This document shows, piece by piece, positions 1-8,671 of a stretch of 48,597 nucleotides of DNA; position 1 is the first letter of the stretch; each line of letters starts with the position of its first letter. This stretch comes from Bacteroidales bacterium (GTDB lineage: Bacteria; Bacteroidota; Bacteroidia; Bacteroidales; GWA2-32-17), in assembly GCA_026416095.1 (NCBI GenBank), contig JAOAFV010000002.1:1-48597 (forward strand), written 5' to 3'. The notes under the pieces are model-generated. The model was not told where the DNA came from and searched no databases. It worked only from the letters and a program-made list of their open reading frames with translations. The translations under genes were made by a program, and so were the position numbers.

Positions 1-1
1 T

Positions 2-178
2 GAAGAATGGTTAAAAGAGAAAGCAAAAAAACAAGAAGAAAAAATAAGAAAAAGAAATAAAGAGTTAAGCGAATTAGAAAAGAAAAGAATTGAAGCTGAA
101 AAAATAATAAACGAAAAACGACAACAAAAAATACAAGAAAAGTTAAAAACAGAAAAAGAATTTATTTTGTCAAATTAG
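2..178 (+). CDS. C-terminal end of a charged coiled-coil protein (partial)
   Basis: The frame is open from the window edge to a TAG at 176-178 and encodes 58 residues. They are almost all Lys, Glu, Gln, Arg and Ile, with the heptad-like spacing of a continuous alpha-helical coiled coil, and end in FILSN. The N-terminal part lies outside the window, so no family can be named. Such tails occur on many Bacteroidota surface or cytoskeletal proteins. It is not obviously linked to the downstream operon, which begins about 570 bp later. I am fairly sure it is coding, because the amphipathic pattern is strong and the frame is open; the function is unknown. Confidence 0.55.
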   Translation, partial: EEWLKEKAKKQEEKIRKRNKELSELEKKRIEAEKIINEKRQQKIQEKLKTEKEFILSN

Positions 179-366
179 TAAAGAGTTACATTACATTAAC
201 TAAAAAACTTAAAATAAATTATAGGTAATAACTTAATATAACTTTTCAGGCAATATAGATTAGAGATATTAGTTAAAGGGAAAGAAAATTTTTTCTATAA
301 TAATTAATGAATGAACCTTATTATAAAATAATGACAATTTTAAGCCGTTACTCTGTATTTATTAGG

Positions 367-385
367 TAGCTTTGTTAAAAAGCTA
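367..385. other. Short perfect stem-loop
   Basis: A perfect 7-bp stem (TAGCTTT / AAAGCTA) encloses a 5-nt loop (GTTAA). No T-run follows, so an intrinsic terminator is unlikely, and it lies about 190 bp past the nearest stop codon. Function unknown. Confidence 0.3.
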
Positions 386-548
386 AGGCGATAATTTTAA
401 ATAGAAGTTATACATTTATTCCATAAAACAACATATGCAAATGAACTTTTTTATATTCATAAGTTTTACTGTATACAAAGACGAAGCAAATTTTTTGAGA
501 CTGTAAGTAGAATAATAGAATAGTATGAGGGCATTTGACAGATTGAAA

Positions 549-651
549 CCTTTGCAGAACTACCTAAATATAATTTTTCTTAATTAAATATGACTAAAAA
601 TCACTATATATCCAAAATATATTGAGACATTTACAAAAAGTTTTGCAAATA
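549..651 (+). repeat. MITE-like 103-bp inverted-repeat element, copy A
   Basis: The element starts with CCTTTGCAGAAC and ends with GTTTTGCAAATA, an imperfect terminal inverted repeat around a TTTGCA core. It is similar in length and in internal sequence, especially its right half (TTTACAAAA then GTTTTGCAAA), to the reverse complement of 39167-39268. No transposase is encoded. It is best read as a non-autonomous mobile element or a paired remnant of insertion-sequence ends. Confidence 0.45.
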
Positions 652-735
652 ACTCACGATATTTACACTTAGTAGCTTTAGTTTTTTTTATTTAGCTAAT
701 TTTAAAATCCCCTATTATTTTAATTTTAAAATTTA

Positions 736-743
736 TACTTTTG
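736..743 (+). promoter_or_regulatory. Putative -7 element (TACTTTTG) of the 749-6271 operon
   Basis: TACTTTTG matches the Bacteroidota consensus TAnnTTTG exactly. It ends only five bases before the GTG start at 749, so the mRNA would be leaderless or nearly so. No clear -33 TTTG is seen. Confidence 0.4.
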
Positions 744-748
744 TATTT

Positions 749-2389
749 GTGAAGTTTAGGGGGTGTATAGTATTTTGTTTATTTTTAATTTATGCTTATT
801 CTCAAGAGAATAAAGGAGAATTGTCAGGTAATTTTAATCTTGAATCCCAATATTACTTAGAAGATACAGCAATAGGAGCAGCATCGGTAGATGACAAATT
901 AAGAACAAATGCTTATATGAACATTAACTATCGTCATAATAATTTTTTATTTGGCTTTCGTTATGAAGCATATCTTAATACTTTGGTAGGTATAGATAAA
1001 AGATACGATGGACAAGGTATACCTTATAAATATGTTTCTTACAATAAAAATTTATTTTCTATAACTGTTGGTAGCTTTTACGAACAATTTGGATATGGCC
1101 TAACTTTACGAGCATATGAAGAAAAATTACTGGGATACGACAATGCATTTGAAGGTGTAAAAATTAACTATAAAATTATTAATGGCATAAATGTTAAAGG
1201 TCTTATAGCAAAACAGAGAAACTTTTTTAGCATAGGCGATGGCATAGTAAGAGCTTCTGATGTCGAAATAAATATTAATGAATTAAAAGAAAAATGGCTA
1301 CAAAAACCAACAAATTTAACAATAGGAGCAAGCTTTGTTAGTAAATATCAACAGGATAAAGATCCATTGTATAAACTTCCTGAAAATGTTGCTTGTTACG
1401 GAGGTAGAATTCAAATCTCTTCGCCTAAAATAAATGTATATTCAGAATATGCTTATAAAATTAATGATCCTTCGGCCGATAATAATTATATTTATAAAAA
1501 TGGTGAGGCTATTGTTTTTTATTCAAGTTATACTACTAATAACTGGAGTATAATTTTAAATGCAAAAAGAACCGACAATATGAGTTTTAGAAGCGATAGA
1601 AATGCTAAATTACTCCAGCAATATATTAATTACATACCTTCGTTTGTTAAGAGTTATACATATTTTACGTTAAGTGAGTATCCTTATTCATCGGTAGTAT
1701 TGGGCGAAGCTGGTGGTGGAATAGAGTTTCTATATAGTTTTCCAAAAGAAACTTTTTTGGGCGGAAAGTACGGAACAAATATTTCTTTACAATATAACAG
1801 ATACAACGATATTAAAAGAAATCTACCTTCAGATACTAATTTAGTTGGCATTAAAGGTACTTATGGATATTCATCTAGTTTATTTTCCATTTCAGATAGT
1901 ACACTTTTTGAAAATATTGTATTAGAAATAAACAAAAAGCATAATAAAAATTTCAAGTCTAATTTTATTTATCAATACACTACCTATAATTTTGATGCTT
2001 TAACAGGTATTGTTGGGCATGGTTATGTTTATTCGCATATTTTTGTTTATGAGCTAATACAAAAATTAAACGAAGTTTTTTCGTTAAAATATAATTTGGA
2101 ATATTTGTATACTCGCCAAGATGCTGGTAATTGGCTTTATGTTGGTTCTGAATTATCGGTTTCTCCTAAATGGTTTTTTGCAGTAAATTGTGCTGTTAAT
2201 CATAATAATCCAACAATAAGCGACAAGATTAAAATATACTACCTTTTTTCAATTACCCACGTAAAAGACGCTACACGAATATGTTTAAATTATGGTAAAC
2301 AACCATCTGGTATCTTGTGTATTGGGGGTATTTGCCGTTATTTGCCAGCTATTTATGGTTTCGGAATTTCGCTCAGTACAACATTTTAG
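749..2389 (+). CDS. DUF6029 family outer-membrane barrel-like protein
   Basis: The 546-residue protein has a signal peptide (about residues 1-18, ending YS before Gln). A body rich in Tyr, Asn and alternating beta-strands follows, and the protein ends in an aromatic residue (STTF), as outer-membrane beta-barrels do. The segment around residues 85-145 (YDGQGIPYKY, GSFYEQFGYG, RAYEE) resembles the DUF6029 family of Bacteroidota. The start is GTG; no in-frame ATG gives a signal peptide, so GTG is preferred. The next gene begins 3 bp after the stop, so the two are surely co-transcribed; a DUF6029 gene beside an Omp28-like gene is familiar in the phylum. Molecular function is unknown. Confidence 0.75.
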   Translation: MKFRGCIVFCLFLIYAYSQENKGELSGNFNLESQYYLEDTAIGAASVDDKLRTNAYMNINYRHNNFLFGFRYEAYLNTLVGIDKRYDGQGIPYKYVSYNKNLFSITVGSFYEQFGYGLTLRAYEEKLLGYDNAFEGVKINYKIINGINVKGLIAKQRNFFSIGDGIVRASDVEININELKEKWLQKPTNLTIGASFVSKYQQDKDPLYKLPENVACYGGRIQISSPKINVYSEYAYKINDPSADNNYIYKNGEAIVFYSSYTTNNWSIILNAKRTDNMSFRSDRNAKLLQQYINYIPSFVKSYTYFTLSEYPYSSVVLGEAGGGIEFLYSFPKETFLGGKYGTNISLQYNRYNDIKRNLPSDTNLVGIKGTYGYSSSLFSISDSTLFENIVLEINKKHNKNFKSNFIYQYTTYNFDALTGIVGHGYVYSHIFVYELIQKLNEVFSLKYNLEYLYTRQDAGNWLYVGSELSVSPKWFFAVNCAVNHNNPTISDKIKIYYLFSITHVKDATRICLNYGKQPSGILCIGGICRYLPAIYGFGISLSTTF

Positions 2390-2392
2390 ATT

Positions 2393-3232
2393 ATGAAAGC
2401 TAGTGTTTATATTGCTTTTATTGTTATTTTTATTTCATGCGATAAAATAGAGCCTCCATTCAAAGAAACTAATAATAACCAAAACATAGTAGATACAAAC
2501 AGTTTTTACAATTCTCAAAAAATTCTTATCGAAGAATTTACAGGACATAGATGTGGTAATTGTCCACGAGCACATGAAAAAATAGAAGAATTAAAAGGTA
2601 TTTATTCGAATAAAATAATTGCTGTGTCGATTCATGCTGGCTTTTTTGCTGAGCCTTTGCCCCCAAATTATCCAAACGATTTTCGTACTAATGTTGGTAA
2701 TGAATTATATTCTTTTTTTGGTGTTCAATCTACTCCAATTGGCTTAATAAATAGAAAAAAAATTAACGATACGTACCTGATTAATTATGAAAATTGGTCG
2801 GTTGTTATCTCTGATATTATAACACAATCACCTGCATTTCTTATAAATGTAACACCAAGTATTATTAACGATTCAAATACAATTAATGCTAAGGTTATTA
2901 TTAAAGTAAAAACTGATTCAATAAATAACATACGTCTTTCCGTATTTCTTACCGAAGATAGTATAATTTCTTCTCAAACAGATTATTCTCATTCTCCCAC
3001 TTTAATTTCTAATTATGTGCATAATAATGTTTTGCGTGCCTCTTTTAACGGCACCTGGGGAACAGAAATAACTCTCATTAATAAATCGATAAATGACACT
3101 GTAATAAGAAATTTTACATTAAACGTAAATTCACTGTGGAAATTAAAGAATTGTAAAATAGTTGCATTTATTTATGACCCAGATATCTTCTATGTTTATC
3201 AAGTCGAAGAAAAAAAATTATTCGATAAATGA
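2393..3232 (+). CDS. Omp28-related lipoprotein with thioredoxin-like fold
   Basis: A 279-residue lipoprotein. The N-terminus is hydrophobic and ends in a lipobox-like FIS before Cys16, so the mature protein would be anchored in the membrane. After a flexible Asn-rich linker comes a thioredoxin-like domain: FTGHRCGNCPRAHE carries a CxxC (Cys54, Cys57), and a STPIG segment supplies the cis-Pro loop typical of thioredoxin folds. The rest is a beta-rich C-terminal domain as in Omp28/TlpA-like surface proteins of Porphyromonas. It lies 3 bp after the DUF6029 gene and overlaps the next gene by 4 bp (ATGA). A periplasmic or surface disulfide-related role is likely, but the substrate is unknown. Confidence 0.8.
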   Translation: MKASVYIAFIVIFISCDKIEPPFKETNNNQNIVDTNSFYNSQKILIEEFTGHRCGNCPRAHEKIEELKGIYSNKIIAVSIHAGFFAEPLPPNYPNDFRTNVGNELYSFFGVQSTPIGLINRKKINDTYLINYENWSVVISDIITQSPAFLINVTPSIINDSNTINAKVIIKVKTDSINNIRLSVFLTEDSIISSQTDYSHSPTLISNYVHNNVLRASFNGTWGTEITLINKSINDTVIRNFTLNVNSLWKLKNCKIVAFIYDPDIFYVYQVEEKKLFDK

Positions 3233-3483
3233 TAATTATAGAAATATTACTTTTTATTTTTCTCATTGTAATTGTTTTTTTACTAATTATTTTCTTTTTT
3301 GTAAGAAGAATATTACTTGGCTTTAATAAAACCTTTTTTAATATTTTTACAAAAAAAATAAGTAAACATCGTAGAGGAAATTCAGCTTATTATTCTTGTT
3401 ACAAAAAAAGAATATCGATTCGAAATGATGAAGGAGAGTATATTGATTATGAAATAGTAAAAGACAATGAAAATAATTCGTAA
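3229..3483 (+). CDS. DUF4834 family small membrane protein
   Basis: An 84-residue protein with one long N-terminal membrane segment (about residues 3-27, Ile/Leu/Phe-rich), then a basic Lys/Arg-rich stretch and a conserved acidic ending, DEGEYIDYE. That ending is the hallmark I associate with DUF4834, a short Bacteroidota-only family. The arrangement predicts an inner-membrane anchor with a cytoplasmic tail. It overlaps the lipoprotein gene upstream by 4 bp and the FkbM gene downstream by 17 bp, so it is translated as part of the operon. No function is known for the family. Confidence 0.75.
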   Translation: MIIIEILLFIFLIVIVFLLIIFFFVRRILLGFNKTFFNIFTKKISKHRRGNSAYYSCYKKRISIRNDEGEYIDYEIVKDNENNS

Positions 3484-4198
3484 AGTTTTATTTAAAATAC
3501 TTGGAATAAACAATTACTTGTCTTTAATAAGTTTTTTTTATCTTCGCTTAATAGAATTTGGCTTCTTAAAAAAAAGTTATCCTGAAATACACTTTTTAAA
3601 AAAAATAGTAAAGCCAGGTTATTATTGCATAGACATTGGGGCCAATTTAGGTTATTATAGTTATTTTTTAAGTAAATATGTAACTCAAAAAGGAAAGGTA
3701 ATTGCTGTTGAACCAATACCGCTCTTTTGTGAAATATTAAAGAAAAATGTAAAAAATTTTAATAACATAAAAATATTACCAGTTTGTTTAGGAAATGAAG
3801 AAAAAGTAGTATCGTTAGGTATACCAATTTTTAATGGAATTGTTCGCCATGGAATGACACATATATTACAGGGAAATGAAAATAATATTGTTTGCAAGTT
3901 TAATTGTCGTATGGTTATAGGAGATAAAGTATTCTACGATTTAGAAAAGTTAGATTTTGTAAAATGCGATGTTGAGGGTTTTGAGTATGAGGTGCTTATT
4001 GGAATGCTTAATTTAATACAAAAATTTAAACCAATAGTTCAAATCGAAATTAGTCAGAATAATAAGGAAAAATTATTAAAATTGTTTTTTGAACTAAAAT
4101 ATAGGCCTTTTAGGTTAATTAACAATGAGTTAAAACAATTAAACGAGAATGAATTTTTTGAATGTAAAACAGATGTTTACTTTATAGTAGAAAAATGA
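3467..4198 (+). CDS. FkbM family SAM-dependent methyltransferase
   Basis: A 243-residue class I methyltransferase. The SAM-binding motif I is DIGANLGYYS (about residues 56-65), followed by an acidic loop VEP (81-83) and the FkbM-typical segment KCDVEGFEYEVL with downstream IVQIEIS. This pattern fits Methyltransf_21 (FkbM), whose members O-methylate sugars or polyketides. It sits directly before two glycosyltransferases with overlapping ends (ATGA with the GT2 gene), so methylation of a surface glycan sugar is the likely job; that is inferred from context. The start overlaps the upstream gene by 17 bp. Confidence 0.85.
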   Translation: MKIIRKVLFKILGINNYLSLISFFYLRLIEFGFLKKSYPEIHFLKKIVKPGYYCIDIGANLGYYSYFLSKYVTQKGKVIAVEPIPLFCEILKKNVKNFNNIKILPVCLGNEEKVVSLGIPIFNGIVRHGMTHILQGNENNIVCKFNCRMVIGDKVFYDLEKLDFVKCDVEGFEYEVLIGMLNLIQKFKPIVQIEISQNNKEKLLKLFFELKYRPFRLINNELKQLNENEFFECKTDVYFIVEK

Positions 4199-5145
4199 AA
4201 AAATTAATATCCATAGTAATACCAGTATACAATGAGGCCGAAAATATAGAAGCATTATATGATGAAATCCTAAGTATCTTTACTAAAATCAATTATAATT
4301 ATGAAATATTTTTTGTTAATGATGGTAGTAACGATAATTCGTTATCGATTCTAGAAATGATAGCTAATAAAGACAAAAATGTTAAAGTAATTTCATTCAC
4401 AAGAAATTTTGGTCATCAAGCTGCATTGTCGGCCGGATTATATTATGCAAATGGTGATGCAGTACTTACAATGGATTGCGATTTTCAGGATCCTCCGTCG
4501 CTTATTCCTGAGTTTATTGATAAGTGGGAAAAAGGTGCTAAAATTGTTTATGGTAGAAGAATACAAAGAAACGATAGCTTTTTTAAAAAAGTTACAGCTT
4601 CGGTTTATTATTCACTATTATATGTTGCAGGCGATATTAAAATAAAGGGTAATATTGGTGATTTTCGACTAATCGACAAAGTTGTAGTTGAAAAATTAAA
4701 CAATATTAAGGAACGAAATAAATATTTACGAGGAATTATTCCATGGTTTGGATATAAATACGAAATAGTAGATTACATTAGACCAAAAAGAATTAAAGGT
4801 TCAACTAAATTTAGTTGGTTAAAAATGGCTCGCTTCGCAATGATAGGTATTCTTAATTTTTCGCTTTTACCTATCAGATTGGGGTTATTTGTTGGTATAT
4901 TTATTTGTTCAACAGGTTTTTTGTTTTTTTTATATTTAATCTATCGATCTCTTTTTGACAATCAGTTTTATAAATTACTTGAATGGCTTGCTGTTTTTAA
5001 TTATGTACTTATTGGAATACTTTTTATTTTTATATGGATAATTTCGGAATATATAGGAAAAATATACGACGAAGTTCGACAACGCCCTTTATATGTGATA
5101 GATAAAGTATTAAACATTAAGATTAATGAAAATTCTCATGCTTAA
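4195..5145 (+). CDS. GT2 glycosyltransferase, DPM1/GtrB-like (polyprenyl-phosphate sugar transferase)
   Basis: A 316-residue family-2 glycosyltransferase. The N-terminal GT-A domain begins ISIVIPVYNEAENI, has VNDGSNDNS (41-49), and carries the metal-binding DCD with the following FQDPP (94-101). The C-terminus adds two membrane segments (about 218-245 and 262-288), as in GtrB/ArnC-type enzymes that load a sugar onto undecaprenyl phosphate at the inner membrane. The ATG overlaps the methyltransferase stop (ATGA), and the downstream GT4 gene starts inside its 3' end. Sugar and acceptor cannot be read from sequence; undecaprenyl phosphate is the expected acceptor from family knowledge. Confidence 0.9.
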   Translation: MKKLISIVIPVYNEAENIEALYDEILSIFTKINYNYEIFFVNDGSNDNSLSILEMIANKDKNVKVISFTRNFGHQAALSAGLYYANGDAVLTMDCDFQDPPSLIPEFIDKWEKGAKIVYGRRIQRNDSFFKKVTASVYYSLLYVAGDIKIKGNIGDFRLIDKVVVEKLNNIKERNKYLRGIIPWFGYKYEIVDYIRPKRIKGSTKFSWLKMARFAMIGILNFSLLPIRLGLFVGIFICSTGFLFFLYLIYRSLFDNQFYKLLEWLAVFNYVLIGILFIFIWIISEYIGKIYDEVRQRPLYVIDKVLNIKINENSHA

Positions 5146-6271
5146 TTACGAATGTCCACCACTTGGTGGTGGTGCAGGTCGTATATCTTATAACATCGCT
5201 TACAATATTTCTTTAAAAAATAATGAGGTAGTATTTTTAACTACTTGGTTTAAGAACTTAAGAGAAATCGAAATTGTAAATAATAATTTTAAAATAATCC
5301 GGCTAAAGTCGCAACGTAAACATTTATACAAGTCTAACGCTTTCGAAATGTTATGCTGGATTATTAAATGTTTCGATTTTATTCTTAAAAATAAAAGTTT
5401 AATTAAAACTTTTGATTATTGTTTGGCAAACTTTGCTATTCCAGGTGGAATAATAGCTTATTACTTAAAGAAAAAATACAAGATACCATTTTCTGTAATT
5501 TCCCATGGGCACGATATACCATGGTATTACAAAAAACAAATGTTTTTTTATCATTTGCTTTTGTACTGGATTATAAAGTTAATTTGCTTGAGGTGCGATA
5601 AATTATTTGTACAAAGCCAATACATGTACAAAAATGCTGTAAATTTTTTGGGACAAAAAAATAGTATAAAAATTAAAATTATATATAATGGCGTTTCTTA
5701 TCCAATAAACTTTAATTACGAACACAGGAAAACGCAACCTTTTACAATACTATTTGTTGGTAGGTTAGTAAAGCAAAAACGACCCGATGTTTTTATTAAT
5801 GCTTTGGTAGTTCTTCGCTATATGCAAATACAGTATCATGCATACATAATTGGTGATGGCCCCCTATGTAAAAAACTACGAAAAATGCTCACAAAATACA
5901 ATTTAAACCATATTAAAATGGTTGGATGGATTAGTAATAGTGAAATATGGAAATATTACGAAAGAGCTCATGTTTTAGTCTTACCATCAGAATCGGAAGG
6001 TATGTCGATCGCGGTTTTAGAAGCTAAAGTCGCTGGCTTATACATAATTACAACGAATGTTAGTGGCAACCTTGAAATTTTAAATGAATATAAATTTTCG
6101 TCGATTATTAATGAATTAAGTTATAAAAAAATTGCAGATGAATTGCAGGCATATTATTTTAATTATTACTTGAAAAAACTCTTCCCCGACGAAAATTACT
6201 GTAAAACACAAAGCGAAAAATTTTTGTGGGGGCCAATTACAGAAAAATACCTTAATGAAATAATGATATAG
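5126..6271 (+). CDS. GT4 family glycosyltransferase
   Basis: A 381-residue GT-B fold enzyme. The N-terminal domain opens with YECPPLGGGAGRISYNIA, the glycine-rich acceptor-side loop. The C-terminal domain has LFVGRLVKQKRPDVFINAL (nucleotide-sugar domain start), then VGWISNSEIWKYYERA and SESEGMSIAVLEAKVAG, the conserved E-x7-E region of retaining GT4 enzymes. The start overlaps the GT2 gene by 20 bp. As the last gene of the operon it probably extends a glycan built on the lipid carrier loaded by the GT2 enzyme. Specificity is unknown. The stop lies only 14 bp from the convergent phoB-like gene, and I see no strong terminator between them. Confidence 0.88.
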   Translation: MKILMLNYECPPLGGGAGRISYNIAYNISLKNNEVVFLTTWFKNLREIEIVNNNFKIIRLKSQRKHLYKSNAFEMLCWIIKCFDFILKNKSLIKTFDYCLANFAIPGGIIAYYLKKKYKIPFSVISHGHDIPWYYKKQMFFYHLLLYWIIKLICLRCDKLFVQSQYMYKNAVNFLGQKNSIKIKIIYNGVSYPINFNYEHRKTQPFTILFVGRLVKQKRPDVFINALVVLRYMQIQYHAYIIGDGPLCKKLRKMLTKYNLNHIKMVGWISNSEIWKYYERAHVLVLPSESEGMSIAVLEAKVAGLYIITTNVSGNLEILNEYKFSSIINELSYKKIADELQAYYFNYYLKKLFPDENYCKTQSEKFLWGPITEKYLNEIMI

Positions 6272-6285
6272 ATTGTCTCACTTTT

Positions 6286-6972
6286 TTAAATAGAAAACAT
6301 ATAGCCAACACCTTTAATAGTTTCAATATATTTATCACCAATTTTTTGACGTAATTTGCGTATGTGTACATCTATTGTTCTATCGGTAACAATAACATCT
6401 TCACCCCATATTACATCGTACAAATGTTCGCGTGGTATAACTTGATTAGGTTTAGAAGCTAGTAAAAATAGTAATTCAAATTCCTTACGTGGTAATTTTA
6501 TTTCTTTATTATCTATAGTTACTGAATACCTGTTTTTATCGATTATAATATTTTCAAAAAATAGTTTTTCTTCGCTAGTATTAAATTGTTTGCTACGTTT
6601 TAAAAGATTGTTTATTCTAGCAAATAATATTGGTAATGAAATAGGTTTTGTAATAAAATCGTCAGCTCCAAATTCGAAAGCTTTAATATGAGAAAATTCG
6701 TCGTTTTTAGCTGTTAGAAAAATTATAATAGCTTTGTTAAGCTTAAAATCTTCTATAGCTCTTAGTCTTTTACAAACTTCGAATCCATTTAATTTAGGCA
6801 TTATAATGTCGAGCAAGATTACATCGGGTTTTTCTTTTAATGCAATTTTTATTGCTTCTTCTCCATCAAAAGCATTGTAAGTAATAAAACCACTGTTTTT
6901 AAGATTGTAACTAAGTAATTCCACAATATCGGGTTCATCATCAACTATTAATATTTTTGCTTTATTATTCAT
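6286..6972 (-). CDS. phoB: PhoB-like response regulator
   Basis: A 228-residue OmpR/PhoB-family regulator. The receiver domain has the acidic pair Asp11/Asp12, phospho-acceptor Asp55 in LLDIIMPK, and the KP switch in ADDFITKP. The C-terminal winged helix includes LPRKEFELL, the recognition-helix region VTDRTIDVHIRKLRQKIG, and the closing IKGVGYMF. It is the last gene of the pst operon, 3 bp after the sensor kinase gene, which identifies it as the phosphate-starvation regulator. It probably binds the TTAACA direct repeat in front of pstS (12258-12274), making the operon autoregulated; that is inference. Confidence 0.92.
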   Translation of the reverse strand: MNNKAKILIVDDEPDIVELLSYNLKNSGFITYNAFDGEEAIKIALKEKPDVILLDIIMPKLNGFEVCKRLRAIEDFKLNKAIIIFLTAKNDEFSHIKAFEFGADDFITKPISLPILFARINNLLKRSKQFNTSEEKLFFENIIIDKNRYSVTIDNKEIKLPRKEFELLFLLASKPNQVIPREHLYDVIWGEDVIVTDRTIDVHIRKLRQKIGDKYIETIKGVGYMFSI

Positions 6973-6975
6973 AAG

Positions 6976-8013
6976 TTATGCTTTTTTTAAACTAAAACTA
7001 AACGTAGAGCCAACTCCATAAACACTTTTAACAAAAATTTTTTCGTTATGTAGTTCAAGAATGTGTTTTACAATAGAAAGGCCAAGACCGGTACCACCTT
7101 TGTTTTTGCTACGGGTTTTATCTACTCGGTAAAATCTATCAAAAATGAATGGTAAATGGTGACTTTCGATACCTATGCCATTATCGGCAACTTCTATCAT
7201 AAGTTTTTCGCCAATATCAATAATAGTTATAGTAACTTGCCCATTTTCTTTTCCATAAAATATTGAATTTAAAATAAGGTTATACAATACCTCTCCAATT
7301 TTTTTTCTATCGGCATAAACATATGGGTATGAAGAATTATTTATTAAATGCATTTTTATTGAGTGTTCATTTGCTTTATCAATAAGTAAAGTAATAATCT
7401 CGTTTATTAATTCAACCACATTGAATTTACTAAGATTAATTTGCATTTTTCCTTCTTCCATTAAAGAGATTGTTTCTAAATCTTTAATAATATTAATCAT
7501 TCGTTCGGTATTTGTTAATGCTTTATTTAAAAATTCATGTTGCTTATCTTGTGGTAATTTATTATTTACTATGGTATATAAATAGCCTTGAATGTTAAAT
7601 AGAGGGTTCTTTAACTCGTGCGATACATTAGACAGAAATTCACTTCTAAACTTATACATTTGCTTAATCTGATCGTATTCAGACATTTTCTCCGAAATCA
7701 GAGTTGTGAGTTTTTTTGTCAATTCTGTATTTTCGTTTATTTCATCGTTAAAAAGAGCCTTATAAATAGGACTTAATTGCGACTTTATTAAGAAGTTATT
7801 ATAGGCACTTATTATAATAGCGGTTAGTGTAGTTATAAGTGCTAATGAAATGTAAAAAACTAAAGAATTAAAAAAATTATAAATCATAATAATCAACATT
7901 ATGTGAATAAAAAATATCAGAAACAAGCACAAGTCTTTATTATTGAATATTTTATTTAAAAAATTTTTCATTTTTTCTGGAGGTTTTACGCGAAAATAAG
8001 AAAATTTAAGCAT
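6976..8013 (-). CDS. phoR: PhoR-like sensor histidine kinase
   Basis: A 345-residue membrane histidine kinase. Two close membrane segments (about 28-50 and 52-72) leave almost no extracytoplasmic loop, so it cannot bind a ligand outside the cell. This fits PhoR kinases, which sense phosphate through PstB and PhoU. The HisKA motif is SNVSHELKNPL with His132. The HATPase domain shows an N box (LYNLILNSI), G1 (DNGIGI) and G2 (GTGLGLSIV). No PAS domain is evident. The ATG overlaps the phoU stop by 8 bp; a second Met at residue 15 is a possible alternative start. The cognate regulator follows immediately. Confidence 0.92.
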   Translation of the reverse strand: MLKFSYFRVKPPEKMKNFLNKIFNNKDLCLFLIFFIHIMLIIMIYNFFNSLVFYISLALITTLTAIIISAYNNFLIKSQLSPIYKALFNDEINENTELTKKLTTLISEKMSEYDQIKQMYKFRSEFLSNVSHELKNPLFNIQGYLYTIVNNKLPQDKQHEFLNKALTNTERMINIIKDLETISLMEEGKMQINLSKFNVVELINEIITLLIDKANEHSIKMHLINNSSYPYVYADRKKIGEVLYNLILNSIFYGKENGQVTITIIDIGEKLMIEVADNGIGIESHHLPFIFDRFYRVDKTRSKNKGGTGLGLSIVKHILELHNEKIFVKSVYGVGSTFSFSLKKA

Positions 8014-8668
8014 TTTTACTATGCTTTACAACTTTACCGTCAATAATAAATATTATATCTTCGGCTATATTTGTTGCCAAGTCAGCAATCCTTTCAAAAT
8101 TTTTAGATATTCGTTCTATATGAAGCGCCCTTTCTATAGTTCTTGGATCGTTTAACATGAAAGTTATTAACTCTCTAATTATTTGTTCATGTAATTGATC
8201 AACAAAAGTATCTGATTTTATAACTTCATACAACAAACTTGAATCGCAAGCAACAAAACTGTCGATACAGCTTCTAATCATCTTCAGGCATTCATTAGCC
8301 ATTCTAGGAATATCTATGTATGGTTTAAGTTGGGGGTTTTTTATCAAAAACAACGCACTTTCGGCTATGTTAGCAGCCATATCAGACATTCTTTCGAAAT
8401 CGTTATTCATTTTAAAAATCATAAGCACTATTCTTAATTCTTTAGCTTCAGGTTGAAAACGAGCAAGTATATTTGTACATAATTCATCAATTTCGTTTTC
8501 CATCTTATCCATTTCAGGCTCATCTTTATTAATGACCTCTAATAAAAGATCTTCTCTATTACTTAATAGTCCATTTATACATTTACCTATTGATTGTTCA
8601 ACAATCCTTGATTGTTGAATGGCTAGTTCTATAAGTTTTTTTAATTTTTCGTCGAATAATAAATTCAT
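8006..8668 (-). CDS. phoU: Phosphate signalling regulator PhoU
   Basis: A 220-residue all-helical protein with two tandem PhoU three-helix bundles, each carrying the family signature: DFERMSDMAANIAE (about 90-103) and NFERIADLATNIAE (about 192-205). These Glu/Asp-rich motifs bind metal clusters in characterised PhoU proteins. PhoU links the PstSCAB transporter to PhoR and keeps the regulon off when phosphate is plentiful. The gene lies 3 bp after pstB and overlaps the kinase gene, exactly the order expected for this signalling path. Length is normal for the family. Confidence 0.95.
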   Translation of the reverse strand: MNLLFDEKLKKLIELAIQQSRIVEQSIGKCINGLLSNREDLLLEVINKDEPEMDKMENEIDELCTNILARFQPEAKELRIVLMIFKMNNDFERMSDMAANIAESALFLIKNPQLKPYIDIPRMANECLKMIRSCIDSFVACDSSLLYEVIKSDTFVDQLHEQIIRELITFMLNDPRTIERALHIERISKNFERIADLATNIAEDIIFIIDGKVVKHSKNA

Positions 8669-8671
8669 AAA

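Larger units (their letters stand above)
179..748. other. 570-bp intergenic region, mostly non-coding
   Basis: I see no convincing gene here; all frames are broken by frequent stops, and the longest methionine-started stretch is only about 23 codons (near 434). It contains a 7-bp stem-loop at 367-385, one copy of a roughly 103-bp inverted-repeat element at 549-651, and a promoter-like TACTTTTG just before the next gene. The mix of fragments looks like decayed mobile DNA, which is inference. Confidence 0.5.

Noticed and set aside
3467-6271. A capsule or O-antigen biosynthesis locus
   Set aside because: Only one methyltransferase and two glycosyltransferases are present; there is no Wzx, Wzy, Wza or sugar-nucleotide gene.
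6272-6285. Terminator between the convergent GT4 and phoB genes
   Set aside because: Only 14 bp separate the stops and no stable GC stem with T-run is visible.
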